Assembly: GCF_001632365.1 (NCBI RefSeq)
Contig: NW_024468568.1
Coordinates: 29,777 to 93,776 of the forward strand
From: Laetiporus sulphureus 93-53
Taxonomy: Eukaryota; Basidiomycota; Agaricomycetes; Polyporales; Laetiporaceae
DNA: 64,000 bases
Reading direction: 5' to 3'
Shown here piece after piece: positions 12,086-24,746 of the stretch. A model generated the notes under the pieces. The model had not been told where the DNA came from and did not search any database. It worked only from the letters and a program-made list of their open reading frames with translations. Position 1 is the stretch's first letter. Each line of letters starts with the position of its first letter. A program made the translations under genes and the position numbers.

Positions 12086-15000
12086 CATATGTGCAGAGAT
12101 CCTCCAGGAAGTTTGGGTGAAAGGGAACGTGAGCTGGCGAAGGGGGATGTTCCCTTAATCTACTTACTGATTAAAGGCCGCATGTCTTCCGACCTAACAA
12201 CATCCAGAAAGATCCAGCCCAGGGAAGCTTGAAAAACATATCAAAGGCATCCGACACGCATGAGATTAAACCGGGCAGCACGTACATTATGTAGCGCGGT
12301 GACCGATTAGGATGTTCTTCCGGCGGGCCCGGGCAAGCAGACTCGATGAGCCGAAGGAAGAACAGTACCAGCAGGATCGAGAGAATTTAATGAGATGGAG
12401 AGCCATAGAATGAGCAGACATCATTGGTCTCGAAGATGAACAAGGTGAACGGAAACGCAGAGAGAGAGAGAGAGTCCATGCTAGAAGAAAAGAAAATTAT
12501 CGATGGCCGTTCCGTTGGTTCCAAATAACAGAATGTTATTTGGCTATACCATGAGTGCAGACTTTACCGCTTACATAAGATAGGAGGTTGTCCGATCACC
12601 CTTTCTGGGTTAGGATGTCGTCCGATCGCTGGCGCCACGTCTGCGCCTGCGTTGCTTTCGCCCTAACTTGCCCGCCCATCTTGCCGTAGACGACATTCGG
12701 ACGGTCACTGATGCCCAGGTTATAAGTTCTACTTGTCCCACCCGTTGTCGATGCCATCGCCGTTTATACCGCTACCGTTCACGCCTTACATCGATTCAAT
12801 GCCATACTACTGCTACATCACGCGGGCAACGTTGGATGGCGGAACGTTGGTCAACCTGGTGCGAATCATCCCCACTCCACTGATTCGACCTGAACGTGGG
12901 CGGGCCTCCCTCATACGTATTCGCGCAGTTCAATCCGCATTGGTGTCGTGCTGATTACTGTCTGTGGCGACTGCTGCGTGCCCTACAGGCCATTCAGCGC
13001 AGGCGTGCACTCGGTCTGCCGGGTCCCCGGGGCATTGTATGTCAAAAGCGACGCTGCCCTCGGCATGTCACCCGAGTGCGGCTTCGCGGAGGACAGAGCA
13101 TGCCGTGAGCATCATCGATGATGGCGACGAGGTGTCCACGATGCTAACCGGCAAGCCGCGGCAGGAGGAAAAACCCTGGCCACCGAACCGCTGATCGGTC
13201 GCCCCTCTGAAGCATTCGCTTCCATTGCACAACACGGTGTGAGTAACCGTGCTAGAAGGCGTCGAAACACAGTCGCGCGGTGGCAAACGGAGGCGGAGCG
13301 GGAGCGAGCGTCTGCAGGGAGAGCCTTTCCATGCGCTCGTACAAGTCGCCGCTCCGCTGACGTGCCGCAATGGAGCTGCCGGAGGCAGAGCCACTTGCAT
13401 CGCTACAACGATGCTTGAAGCCGCACGGACGTATGCGTCTGAAACGAGACCAGCTAGTTGCGCTTCATCAATCAGGTGAGCCGCGTTTGGCGCGCATAGA
13501 CGTCGATGGATGAGGCCTGAGGCCTGAGGCCTTGAGGGGGCGGGGCTTTGCTGGACGCGATGTGGAGGTATTCTGTCAACGATGGCTGCTGTAGGGAGCC
13601 GCTTATGCCATACGTACCGTTCACGCGTAACGTTAGCAGGCTCCTTACCATACCTACGCGTCCACGTACCACGCTAGACTTTCTTTTCCGTCATTCAATG
13701 CATTGCTCGTATATACAGCCCTTTTGTAATCTGTTCCTCCCCTATGCCATCTTCCTGCACATGCCTGTTATTTGGAACCGGCGCTCGTCGCCAACTTACC
13801 CAAGTGGCTGAGCGCCATGCTTTGAGGCGCGCGTCGAACTGGCATGTGACTAATTCTGATACAAGCACCGCCATTTCCTGCCAGCTTCGTTCTCATCAAT
13901 CTCATCTTCCGGTCAAACCATTCGCTACTGAAATCGCTTGCCTCTTCACATGCTTATAATGCTCCAATATTGCTGTCGTGTCCGGCATCGCTCAGCCTGT
14001 GTTGACGTTATACTTGCTGTGGCACATTCGAACAAGTTCATGATGTATGCATATCGTCCTCCGAGGCGCGGGCTTTCGAAACTGCAGCTCTATGTTGTCT
14101 TCATCTACCCTATCGCACATTGGTTGTGTGGCTTCTTTCGTGAAAACCCTTTCCCTTGCCCCATCTTTCATCATGCCAAATCATCGACAATTACAACTCA
14201 GTGACCTGCCGTGATAGAGGTTGGAGATGCGATGATTCTGTTGTTGATGATCGATTGATCTCATGTAGTGCTCATCTATCTCACTGAGTCCTAGTTTCTG
14301 GCTGCAAGGAGGACTCGTAGCAATCTACTCATCTCCTAATCCATGTGCACGTCTTCTGTCGTTCCTCTAGGGTAGCTGGAAGCTGCGGAAAGGTTTTCAT
14401 GCGTCATTTTGTGTTCAATTGTGAGCTGATTCTCTCACCTTTGTGCCGTTGGTTCGTCATTGCTGACATTGGCGGAACTTCTGCCTTAACCCTCCAGCGT
14501 CACGTCGGCTTCAGCATGACCAAGTAGTTGCGGCCGTTGCTTCACATAACTCGTGGACCTGCTTAGCCGTCCATCGACAATCAAAAGGAACACGGATTGA
14601 CCGGACAACGATGCGATTGAGGTTTGAGATCATCCGATTAATCGAGATGATATGAGACCTTGCAGCTTCCTGTCTCAACTGGCCACATGCTAGTAAGTAC
14701 AACGAATATTGCCTATCGCTTGCTCGCTCAGTGCTGCAACGCAGCCTTGATGTTGGACGTGATCTGAATTTCTTACCATCAGTCCTTGCGATTAGTATTC
14801 GAAGTATTGTGAGCCGACTGACATATTGAGTAACTACAGATTGATAAATGCTTGTAATGACTTCATCTGCAAGAACAACAACTACCATGGATGATTTTCA
14901 TATCTCATCTGCAGAATGCAGTAAATGTCAAGTGAAGTGGCTGATATCGCAGTGCCCAATCTTGCGGCGGGGCGCTTACATATTTTGCAATCTAAGGGCA

Positions 15001-15177
15001 GTCGTATATAGGCTGTGTGCGAAGTACTCGTCATCATATGTAACTCACGATGATGTACTAGCTAATTCTACGGTAAGATTTCTATAACACGAGGCAGCTA
15101 TTCGACCTTCAATAATGATACGCATTGCACAGATATAGGACTACAAGTTGCCGCCCGTATGTCAGCATATTCGTCGA
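12086..15177. other. 3.1 kb spacer, no gene seen
   Basis: Only short frames occur on both strands. There is an (AG)8 microsatellite at 12459-12474 and a small GAGGCCT-type direct repeat near 13515-13540. The longest frame (14888-14511, minus) has no recognisable domain. Confidence 0.45.
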
Positions 15178-16320
15178 TTACTTATGAGCAGCCCTTAGAT
15201 GGTTACTTGAACGACCAGGTCTGCGTAATAGTCGTCTACAGCCCGACATGATTGCGGTCAGACGATGTCGCTGAACTGTCGCGCCAGTGGTCCCGTCGTC
15301 AGCTTGAATCTGCTGCCGTTCCTGTTCGAGCTTCATTTTAAGCTCTTGTAGCTTGTCGTACGCTCCTTTGAGCTCTCTCTGATCTTCGCTGTCCTTCCGC
15401 TTGATAGCCTCGTCGATCTCCCCCATCATCTCCTGTAATCGCTGCTCATTCTCGCGCTTCTTCTTCTCCAGGGTTCCCAACAAGGCCATCCCGGCAGCGG
15501 TATCACGCAGAGCTTTGTGCTGCTCTAACAACTCTCTCTGGATTGCAAGTGGTGCCGGAGACCTGCTGCTGAGATACGACAGTATTGCATCTGTGGAGGA
15601 ACGTGTGTTATCGTTCCGGAAGAGCTGAGCACCAGCATCGATAGCGGGTCTGAAGAAATTGGTGCGCAGTTCCTGCTCTCTCGCTATCGCAACGTCTTCC
15701 TCGACTTCGTTCCACATGTTCAGCACAATGGCGGCATTGGACAGTGCTTCTTTGCCGCACAACTCTGTAAACATCTTGAAGTTGCGCAATGCTATGCCTC
15801 CCATCCTGTTATCGGAGATGCGATGGAGATAGGCCACCCCGGTCAATACCTCTCCTCTCTTAAAGCTGCAGGGTCACAATCGATGAGCGTCACGTCTTGA
15901 ACATATACATATCGTACTTACGAGGACGAGAGATGCTGGGCGACCGTTGTAAGAATCTCCGCATCGCTCCTCTTGGTGTCGTCAAATCCGGGTGTATCAA
16001 TCAGAGTGACTCTGTAGCGATCCTGGAACGTAAACGATTGGGAAGCCTCTACGGCTGCCGTGGTAGACTCTAACCCCTTAGAAACTCGCAGTTGTGATCC
16101 GCTGACGAGGTTGATGAACTAGGGCGTGAAGAACTGCTCAGGCGGTGTCTTAACACTTCGTCAATGCTCAACGTACGGATGTTTTCCCCACTCCAGTAGG
16201 GCCCATGACCCTTCAAATTGCAGTCAGCTATCGCTGCTCTAACGCATTGAATTGGTTTACTCACAATATGATGATAGGTTGGAGCTTGTCTGTATTCCGC
16301 TGTTTGGCGAAGTGGAACAT
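15178..16320 (-). CDS. AIG1/GIMAP-like P-loop GTPase, cluster copy 4
   Basis: Exons 16320-16265, 16210-16177, 16118-15922 and 15865-15178 give 324 residues. Walker A is GPTGVGKTS (22-30), G3 DTPGFDD (71-77), and the G4 position reads LNMWNEV, with Asn where copies 1, 2, 3, 5 and 7 have Thr. Exon 3 is 197 bases, six longer than in most copies, giving two extra residues before G3. With copy 6 it forms a subgroup sharing GGIALRNF and PAIDAGA. A Glu/Lys-rich coiled coil follows. The tail is basic and ends in LRAAHK with no CaaX box, unlike copy 6. The ATG at 16320 was chosen because it gives a 56-base exon 1, exactly that of copy 6; an ATG at 16389 in the same frame is possible. Confidence 0.86.
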
Positions 16321-17798
16321 CACGTTGTCTCGTCCGGTGGTCAGTGAGTTCTTCCTGGAGGTTCGCCAGACTTTTGTAAGCCAAAACATGCGTATCACGC
16401 ACACAGGAGGCAGTCCGCTCATTTATCTACGTGTCAATCTTGTTCATATCTCCTAGATTCATCGCCCAGCGCAATGCTAGGCTCATGACCTATGGACTCT
16501 AGACTGCGAGATCACGATGATGCAGCGAAAGTTCCCGAGATGTTTCAAAGGTGATCATTATGGCAATTCCAACATCTGCGGTCAGACTTTGACACGTCAA
16601 AATAGCTATCTACGCGCTGTCAGCGAAGATCGGAGGTTGAGAATTGATATCCGTGATGCGATAATAGCCGGATCTGCGAGCGACGGTTGTGCTGATCATG
16701 CTGATTACATGCCACTCTAGCATAACAAAAGACATCAGATCGGACGCCGACGATTCGGAATGCTGTCATGCCCATGCAGAGAAGAGAACATGGCATTTTG
16801 AGCCTGATGAAGCGCAATTCATATTGTTAGTGAGGCAAGCGTCGTCGTCGCCAGATGCTGCCTGAGACGAGAATTGATGCGTAAACGGGCTATTTCCATA
16901 TACTGATACTCTCTCGCAGCCTGACAGAAACAAGTGGTGAAATACAACCTGCACGACCTTCAGAGCTGTGCGTATTAATGCGTGCTATCGGCTCCGACCT
17001 GATACCGTTCATTTTCGCGGCATTTAATGCATCATTCCTGTCCTGCGACCGCCACCTGTCAGCGGAGGTGCACCGCCTTTACGGTAAACCATGCGCCGGA
17101 TAGTACCCACTAGCATCGCCACACCGCCCCGTTCTAATTTCCGTCATCATTCGCAACTGTGCAAGGGCTGGAGCCTGGACAGCCCTTCCGGACATTGTAT
17201 TGTGCGGTACTCCATGCTGAGGGCACGCCTACAGATCAATAGTGCGTCTGAAAATAATAAGATTATTTCTTACTGCAAGGCGATGACACCCGATGCTGCT
17301 TTGCGTTCTATGTACATGTGTTTGCGGATTTCAGCACCGCAGTCTCGCGTACTTTGGGCATCGGCGCGTGATCGATTCGAACATGCAGTGGCAGTGTAAT
17401 GGCGATGAGATGAGTCTGGTCCTACAGCTGCTGCAGCGTATCCTGGCTACACATCATTCTTCAACGTTTCTCGTGCGCTATACAAAATCTCATTAAATGG
17501 CAGGAGGCAATCGCTATGTCAATTTCAGTCATGCGCTAGGACTTTAGTATATGCGGCCAGGCATCCGGAACTGACAGAACTTTGTGCTGACATGCGACTC
17601 GACATCGCTCACGCTCGACGGCCAAAGATAGTCGATGGTGAAATGGATTTCGTGCGTGCGCCGGACATGAGAGGTGCTGAAAGGTTTGGAAATGTTTCAT
17701 AGACATATTCTCGATGCATAGAGTGTGCTGTCTACCGAGACATTTGTCAGTGCTCCTTGTCAGAACTGAAAGGGAGATCGTACCTTCGCAACCTGGAA
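16321..17798. other. intergenic, no gene seen
   Basis: Spacer between GTPase copies 4 and 5 with only short, overlapping frames on both strands and no recognisable motif. Confidence 0.45.
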
Positions 17799-18946
17799 TC
17801 AAACAATGAAACCACTGTCATCGAGACACCCTGCCCCGTTTCTGTACCTCTTGATGACGGACTTGGTACGCCAAAAGATAAATCCAAACGCTTTTCTCTC
17901 CTTGACAGCGAAGTATGTGGCTTGCCCCCGTGATTCGTCCTCTCGTAACTTCTGCAGCTCGTTCTGCATTCCGTCCACCCTTGCCTTCAGCATCCTGCAT
18001 TCTCCCCGCATTTCCTCCATATCCTCCTCGTGTTGCATCCTCTCTCGTGTTACTGCTACATCCATCTCTTTCCGCAAATCGTCTAGCTTCGTTTTGTACC
18101 GAAGGATTTTCTGCTCTAGTTCAGATCGTAACTCGATAGCAGCTTCGGTCTGTGGGAGAGGTATACGTTCATCGACCAGCTCGCATTGCATCCGGAGAGC
18201 CTCTGGTGATATGCCGATAAGTGAAAGTATGACTGTCATCGCCGAGTCCGCATTGTTGAAGTGGCGCATCATACATGCCCCATTGTCGACGGCGTCTTTG
18301 AAGAACAACGGCTTGCTGCGGAGCTCTTGCTCTCTGGTCATGCCAACTTCTGAAGAAACATCCTCCCACATGGTTGTAACAATGGCGACGTTCTTCATAG
18401 CTCCTTTTCCGCAAATCTTTGTGAAAAGCCGGAAATTCTCTCTGGCAATACCACCCATGCGAACATCGGATATGCGATGCATATAAATGATTCCTGATAG
18501 CTTGACTCCCTGTTGGTACCTATTGCATACCCGAATCATTAGCCAGCATAACGAGAATGGCTGTGTAACTATCGCGCACGTTTGCTCGAGGAAATCGGCG
18601 ATGTCTTTTAACACGTCTGCTTGCGACTTGTGCGTGTCGTCAAAGCCCGGCGTGTCGATCAATACTATGTTCTCGCCAGCGATCGAACATGGCGCGCCCT
18701 GCACTGTTTGAGTGCACGACTGCAGGCCTTCTCCTACTTTAAACGAAGCTCCGGATGCCAGGTTGATGAACTACACAAGGCATAGTACATATGAGACGTG
18801 AGCGTGGTTATAGTGTGCCTTGCTAGGACTGACTGATGTTTTCCCGGTCCCTGTAGGTCCAGTGACTCTGAAAATCCGAAAATCAGGGACATCCATGTTG
18901 AACTCGATGTTGCGGCATACGCAATGAGTTTTTGTTTTCTGTTCAT
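17799..18946 (-). CDS. AIG1/GIMAP-like P-loop GTPase, cluster copy 5
   Basis: Exons 18946-18921, 18867-18834, 18770-18580 and 18519-17799 give 323 residues. Exon lengths 26, 34 and 191 equal those of copy 1. Walker A is GPTGTGKTS (12-20), G3 DTPGFDD (59-65), G4 position TTMWEDV. The third intron (18520-18579) is 60 bases and free of stops, so unspliced RNA would add 20 residues between exons 3 and 4 without ending translation. The C-terminal half is a long Glu/Arg/Met-rich coiled coil, then a short aromatic patch (FGFIFW) and a tail with GCLDDSGFIV. No CaaX box. It is closest to copies 1, 2 and 7. Confidence 0.88.
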
Positions 18947-19758
18947 TATGGTAGCGCTGAAGTGCGAACTTGGGGGACGTTTGACAAGCGGTCGAAGGTT
19001 TTGAGGACATAGAGTTTCAAGGTTCATTTACATGATGCCTCGCGGCCTATACATGTGAAAGTTCCGCAGTTTATCGATGTACCCCAAGCGTTACGGCACT
19101 ACTCGGGAAGACCGCACGTTCAGAAAGTTGATGTCCGCAACAGGTAGCATTCTAGAAGTTGGCTAGCTTCGTTCTATTGCTGCCTGTGGAATGATGCAGT
19201 AACATGCGCTGACAATGAGGTCGACAGATAGCGACTCCACCGATTGCGCGACGATTGGCCGCCTGAAGCTTTCCCACTGGAGGCATCTTCAGGGGAGGCA
19301 TCAGCATCCGACAACGCTTGCAATTGCGGAGTTTCTTTCGGCTTGAACGTCGACACTGCAGAGTGAACGAAGTATGTGATAATATCAGAAAGGGCATTTC
19401 CGCGGAGAATATCGAGACTAACGCACAAAGGTACACTGGGAAGTCCTCCAGCCAGAGTGATACGCGTATTAGCACTGGTAGTCATCCTAGTAAATCATAA
19501 AAAATTCCGCAACAGCTCATTCTGCTATGATGATATACATTGTTACCCCTTATCGACAGCAATCTAAGCAACAGGTCGATACATAGAACTTTTACACATC
19601 GGTGATCGAGACGGTATTCTTCAACACAGTTACGGCGATTTGCCACTTGCGAGCTGTTCACGGTCGACTATCTGCCTCGGCATGGCAACTTCGCTATGGT
19701 GGAAGAAATGAACAGAGTGATGATAAACGACAGGAAATAAGAAGACCTACATTCAAGA
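18947..19758. other. intergenic with one weak frame
   Basis: A minus-strand frame of 103 codons at 19485-19174 lies between copies 5 and 6. It shows no known domain, and no splice signals link it to a neighbour. Nothing else is seen. Confidence 0.4.
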
Positions 19759-21000
19759 TCATTGAATGCAACAACATAGAATCGCCCTTCTTTTCATCAT
19801 TCGGTGAGTCGATCCAACATGAAAAGCGCCAGGAAATGAGGGAGTGTCGAAAAGACCAGTGGGCGCTGACTGCGACTCCGATGCGGATAGAGAAGGGAGA
19901 GCCAGCTGCGAGGACAGTGGTGATGTTGAAAAGGGAACGGGCCGAATAACAGCAGGTCGTCCTCCCGTGGGATTATCAAAGGTCTGAATATGTCGTGAAT
20001 CCTCATCTATTCTCCGTCTGATGCCGTCTAGTCTACGATGTGCTTGCTCGAGCTCTTCCCGATCATCCTCGTCCTGCCTCGCAAGGGCATCATTGATCTC
20101 CTCTTGCATGTGTCGTAGTTGCTCCTCGTTCTTGCGCTGTTTCTCTGCGAGATCGCCCAGTAGAGCCATCCCAGCAGCCGTGTCGCGAAGCGGTTTTCTC
20201 TGCTTCACTAATTCTATCTGAATCGCAAGCGCGATAGGCCTTCTTGAAGACATATGGCGTATTATCTCCTCTGCAGAGGAAGAGCCGTTGTCATGGTGGA
20301 AAACACTGGCTCCTGCGTCGATGGCTGGTTTGAAGAAGATGTCTTTGGAGACCAGCTCTTCCTCCCTTCTGAGCGCGACTTCAGGATCGACTTCGTTCCA
20401 CATATTCAGCACAATCGCTGCATTTGGTAGAGCCATGCGTCCACATAGAGCCACGAACATCCTGAAGTTACGTAGAGCGATTCCTCCCATCCTGTTATCG
20501 GAGATGCGATGGAGATAAATGACTCCAACGAGCCTTGTGTTCTTCAGAAACCTAACGTTTTGAGCTACGTGTCAGCCCATAATCGTTGGATGGCAGCGTC
20601 CTCTTACTCATATGACAAATAAGCGGCAATTATGGTGAGGATCTCTGCGTCGCTTCTCATCGTATCGTCAAATCCTGGTGTGTCCACAAGGGCGATGTCG
20701 TGACCATCCAATTTGAATGGTTTCGAGAGCTCCATGCGGGTTGTAGTGGACTCCAGGCCTTTGCCTACTCGTAGTTTCGAACCACTCGCCAAGTTGATGA
20801 ACTATGTGATCAATGGGTAAGTATGGCGTTTGGAATAAGGCAGCCATCTTACAGTCGTCTTGCCAGCTCCGGTCGGGCCCATTACTCTATGTTGCCATAA
20901 TAGTCAGCCACCGCCGACTGCTACGTCTTCCGATATTTACTCACAGGATTACCGTCGACTTGCGCTTTCCGACTTTGGTTTTCATTGTCGAATTGGGCAT
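19759..21000 (-). CDS. AIG1/GIMAP-like P-loop GTPase with CaaX box, cluster copy 6
   Basis: Exons 21000-20945, 20886-20853, 20801-20608 and 20551-19759 give 358 residues. Walker A is GPTGAGKTT (22-30), G3 DTPGFDD (70-76), and the G4 position is LNMWNEV as in copy 4. The coiled coil is followed by a Pro/Ser-rich linker and a basic end, RRAILCCCIQ. The last four residues, CCIQ, are a CaaX box, and the cysteine run before it could be acylated. Copy 8 ends in the same CCIQ and uses the same codons, TGC TGC ATT CAA TGA, although the two belong to different subgroups by their G domains. It is divergent from copy 7 across a 1.26 kb spacer. Likely a membrane-tethered GTP switch. Confidence 0.87.
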
Positions 21001-22259
21001 CTTGTCCCGTGGTGCTATGTGCGCGTTGGGACGTGGAACCTTTGTACGGGGATGGTCAAACGTAAAGGACACGCGAGTGCCGCTAGCGCCCATACGGTAG
21101 AACTCCCTTCGTTTGCCCCTGCTGCCGATGAACTAGAGTATGATACTCAGTTTAACGCCACGAGACTATTCGAAAGCATGAAACTCTTCAACACCACGCC
21201 TGTAACTCATGGCGTTGAATTGACATCATCCGGCTCAAAATCTGGCCAGCGACGCCTTTGACGAAGCCTTTGAGGCATATGAATTTACGCTGACCGCAAC
21301 AAAAAGTACCTCCTGTACTCCTATTCGTCCGAGGGACCTGTCTACCTTCAATGATCATGTAAAGTCGCTCTGCAACCTGCATTATTGAACTCACAATAGG
21401 CCATTTGTACGTAATGATACCGGACCTGCGTCACAGAAGCTGCAGCACGCGGCGCGCAGTGCCCTTCTTTGGGCGATATGAAAGCCTCGCAACTTCATGA
21501 CGGCACTTGCAACAGACTTGTGTTCGTCTCCTGCCTGCATTATATGGCTTGCCTTTCGCCGAGATTGCATTCAATCCGGTCAGCAGACTGACACGGCTGA
21601 GCATGATCCGCGTGTAAGTCACCCAGATTGTTGCAGGCCGAAGGGCTTCTAGTGGTTGCTGGGCGGCAGCTTGCCTCGAGAAGCAGTAAATTTTTTTGGA
21701 TGTGAGATAACGTTCGTGAAGGAGCGAGTGCGGCTTTCAGAGCTTTCATCGCAGTTTCAAACACAACGTCTGGCAAACAAAGATGAGCGTCTCCCTTTGA
21801 ATAGCAGGATAACCGTTTCGGGCAACGTATCAAAATACCGAAGCTCTGGGTCTGTTGAAGACAGCATGCACTCTCGAACGGCCCATGGCAAGCAGCAAGA
21901 CCTAGCAGGACGCGTGGACAAATGTCAACGGGGTAGGGCACTGGTGGCACAAGCCGCGTCGATTTCATAGATCAAGAAGTTTAAATCGAATGCATGGAAC
22001 CCACAACCTGTTGCAAACTCCAACAATCGGTTTAAACGTCTCGAAGCATAGTAAATGGTTGGATCTACTCCTTTATACACGTTAATGCAACAGAGATTAG
22101 CAATGCTTCATCCGTCCGCGTTGGACGGCTCACCCTCCCGATCACTGCACCGAAAATGGGAAGAATGGTCATCGATTGTTTATAGCACACGCAAATGCCA
22201 TGAGGCGTCACATTCAACTAGCAGACGGCGTCCGACCGAATCAGTCCACTCAAGCGGCT
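21001..22259. promoter_or_regulatory. shared upstream region of divergent GTPase copies 6 and 7
   Basis: Copy 6 starts at 21000 on the minus strand and copy 7 at 22260 on the plus strand, so this 1.26 kb must contain both promoters. I see no clear TATA box or palindrome that I would call an operator. Short frames on both strands show no domain. Confidence 0.4.
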
Positions 22260-23439
22260 ATGGCCAACTCCAAAAATCCCTCTTCTCAGTCGAAATTGAT
22301 CGCGTACGTGCTCACAGGGCACTAATTACCGAGTTGATGTCAATCAATCATTCATGTAGAATCACCGGTCCTACCGGGGTTGGGAAGACAACGGTCAGTG
22401 AAGTACCAGAGCCAAGAATGGTATCAATTTGGTCGCTGACTGACCTGCTCCCCGCCAGTTCATCAACCTCGTAACCGGTTCATCTCTGAAAGTAGGCACA
22501 AGCTTGCAGTCGTGCACGGACAAGATACAAGTGGCACGATGCATCATGGGCGGCGAGCTCATCACGCTGATCGATACGCCTGGATTCGACGATACGTTCA
22601 AATCGCAAGCTGACGTATTGAAAGATATCGCCGACTTTCTCGAGCAAACGTAACTCATGATGATTGACATAACGTCTTCTCTTCATGCTAACCGGTTCGT
22701 TTCATCTAGGTATGAGAAAGGGCGGAAACTGACCGGAGTCATATATATGCATCGTATATCCGACTTCCGCGTGGGCGGCATTGCCAGAGAAAACTTTCGG
22801 CTCTTTACCAAGATATGTGGTGACGACGCCATGAAGAACGTAATCATCGTCACGACGATGTGGGAAGATGTACCTGAAGACGTCGGCGAGAGAAGGGAAC
22901 GAGAGCTTTCTAGTAAACCCATCTTTTTCAAAGATGCCATCGATAACGGAGCACGAATGATGCGACTTCGACACGATCACATCTCAGCCGAAAATGCCAT
23001 TATTCCCTTCCTTCGCCGAGCTCCAGAAGCGCTGCTGATGCAGCGCGAACTTGTTGACCAGCGAAAGCAGCTCCCCAACACAGCAGCCGGCATCGAGCTG
23101 CGGTCGGAGCTTGAGGAGCAGAAGAAGCGGCATCGCAAAGAGATGCAGGAGCTGCGACGAGACAGGGATGACGCGATGGCGAAGAAAGATGCTGTTCATC
23201 GGGAAGAGATGCGCACGATACAAGACGAGTATGAGAAGTTGCAGAACCAGCTACGCACTGTTCAAGAAGAACTGCGCAGACTCAAATCCAAGGATCGAAC
23301 GCAGAAGCCCAAGGGGAAGTATTCGTTGACGAGGGCAGGCGGCATGATACCATCGAATGATGGCTCTACGAAAGTGATATACGTCACCAGGTACAGACGC
23401 GGGTCTGGATGTCTCAGTGGTGATGGTTTTGAATTGTAA
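22260..23439 (+). CDS. AIG1/GIMAP-like P-loop GTPase, cluster copy 7
   Basis: Exons 22260-22303, 22360-22393, 22459-22649 and 22710-23439 give 332 residues. Walker A is GPTGVGKTT (18-26), G3 DTPGFDD (65-71), IYMHRISD follows at the start of exon 4, and the G4 position is TTMW (138-141). Residues of about 210-290 form a strong heptad-like Glu/Arg/Gln helix, a likely coiled coil for self-association. The tail carries GSGCLSGDGFEL, nearly that of copy 1 (GTGCLDGDNFEL), with no CaaX box. Copy 7 is the first plus-strand member, yet its sequence groups with minus-strand copies 1, 2 and 5. This implies that duplication was accompanied by inversion. Confidence 0.9.
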
Positions 23440-24746
23440 CAGGAAGGTAAGCGACATTTTCATGAGCAGAATTTGTAGCTGAAGCGTGCCGGATAGGACA
23501 GTCTGATGTGTCGTCTGTGTGGATGTTCCATTCTGCGTATCACTTGCATCGTTGTGATGTAGACTGATCGGACTCAACCTCGACTATGAACTGATGCACT
23601 CGTCACCGTTTGAAGGATCGTGCACGTTTCGTGCAATGCCTGCATAGCTTCCATGTGCGCGGTACTTCAGCAGGGAATCGTTAAAAGGTGACTTGCGTAT
23701 TATAGGGATGTCTGTGACTGAGGTGAAGGTTTTCGCGCGTCTGACTAGAGGCACATGTGCGTTGAAAACTTCACTATTTCTTGGTGATTTGTCGAGCTCA
23801 CCGAAGGTAGTCATAGCTGCGGATGCGCAGACCATGGATTATCCGTGGATGGCATTCAGCCTTCGTGACACTCGTCCGAGCCATGCACTCCTGGTCGTTC
23901 AGATCTCAGAAGGCACTCACTTGCACACGGCGCATTGCGATCTCTTTCTGATGTGTGTGAAATGCCAAGGACGAGGAGGATATATACCCTGGCGGGTGCA
24001 GAAATAGCACGCCAAGGCAGACATTTGCCTCAATCCACAAGTTATGTCAATTCTACAGCCTGACCCTGCACACGTTATGCGATGCCAGTCTCAGCGGCCG
24101 TCATCCGGTCGAAGTGGTCGCAAGGCAACGTACTGATCTCGGTGATTATAGCTGGGAAATCGACTTCAGCGAGGTGTCAGTGAAACAGGACCGCCGAGTC
24201 TCGAGGTTGCAGGAGGAAGGGTGGACATGGTCAAAGAATGGCGCTCTGTCGTTGATCGCCGTTGATCGCCGTGCGCTGACGCTGGACTGTATACTTAGCA
24301 CCGATTATGAATGACTGTCCTCTCCGTCCCGACGGGTCAACCTCGGGTGAGTGGCAACTGTCTACCCTGTGCATCACATGCTGATCACGCATGCTGATGC
24401 ACTTGCGGCTCATGCACCTACTCAAAAGCTCCATAGATCGTCGTTCATCAACAGAATCATGCTTCCATTCCGAATTTTCAGCCAGCCATGCAAGAAATGT
24501 CTGTGCTACATCATCTGCATGCTACGAAGTAATAGCATATCGATTTGAGCTAAGTCCTGGGCCCGAGTTGATGCTAAATCCTCGCGACATGACGGTGCGT
24601 GCTGTGCATGGAAGCCATAGTCACTGGTTGCATTGTTCAAGCGTGGTGGCCAGGTACATGTGACGATCGTGCCCTCTATTGTGTAATATTAACCGATCGT
24701 AGGATATATAGAGAATGTGTGATCACTTATATCTACCATTATCGCC
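23440..24746. other. intergenic, no gene seen
   Basis: Spacer between copies 7 and 8. It contains a perfect tandem doublet of GTTGATCGCC at 24251-24270. Frames are short and carry no motif. Confidence 0.45.

Noticed and set aside
15178..15260. A hidden CaaX box at the end of GTPase copy 4
   Set aside because: I looked for an alternative 3' intron that would give a C-terminal Cys motif like its sister copy 6. The one possible donor leads to a frame with no CaaX.
17806..18486. 226-codon plus-strand frame
   Set aside because: It is the antisense of the coiled-coil exon of GTPase copy 5; the minus strand carries the conserved motifs and splice sites.
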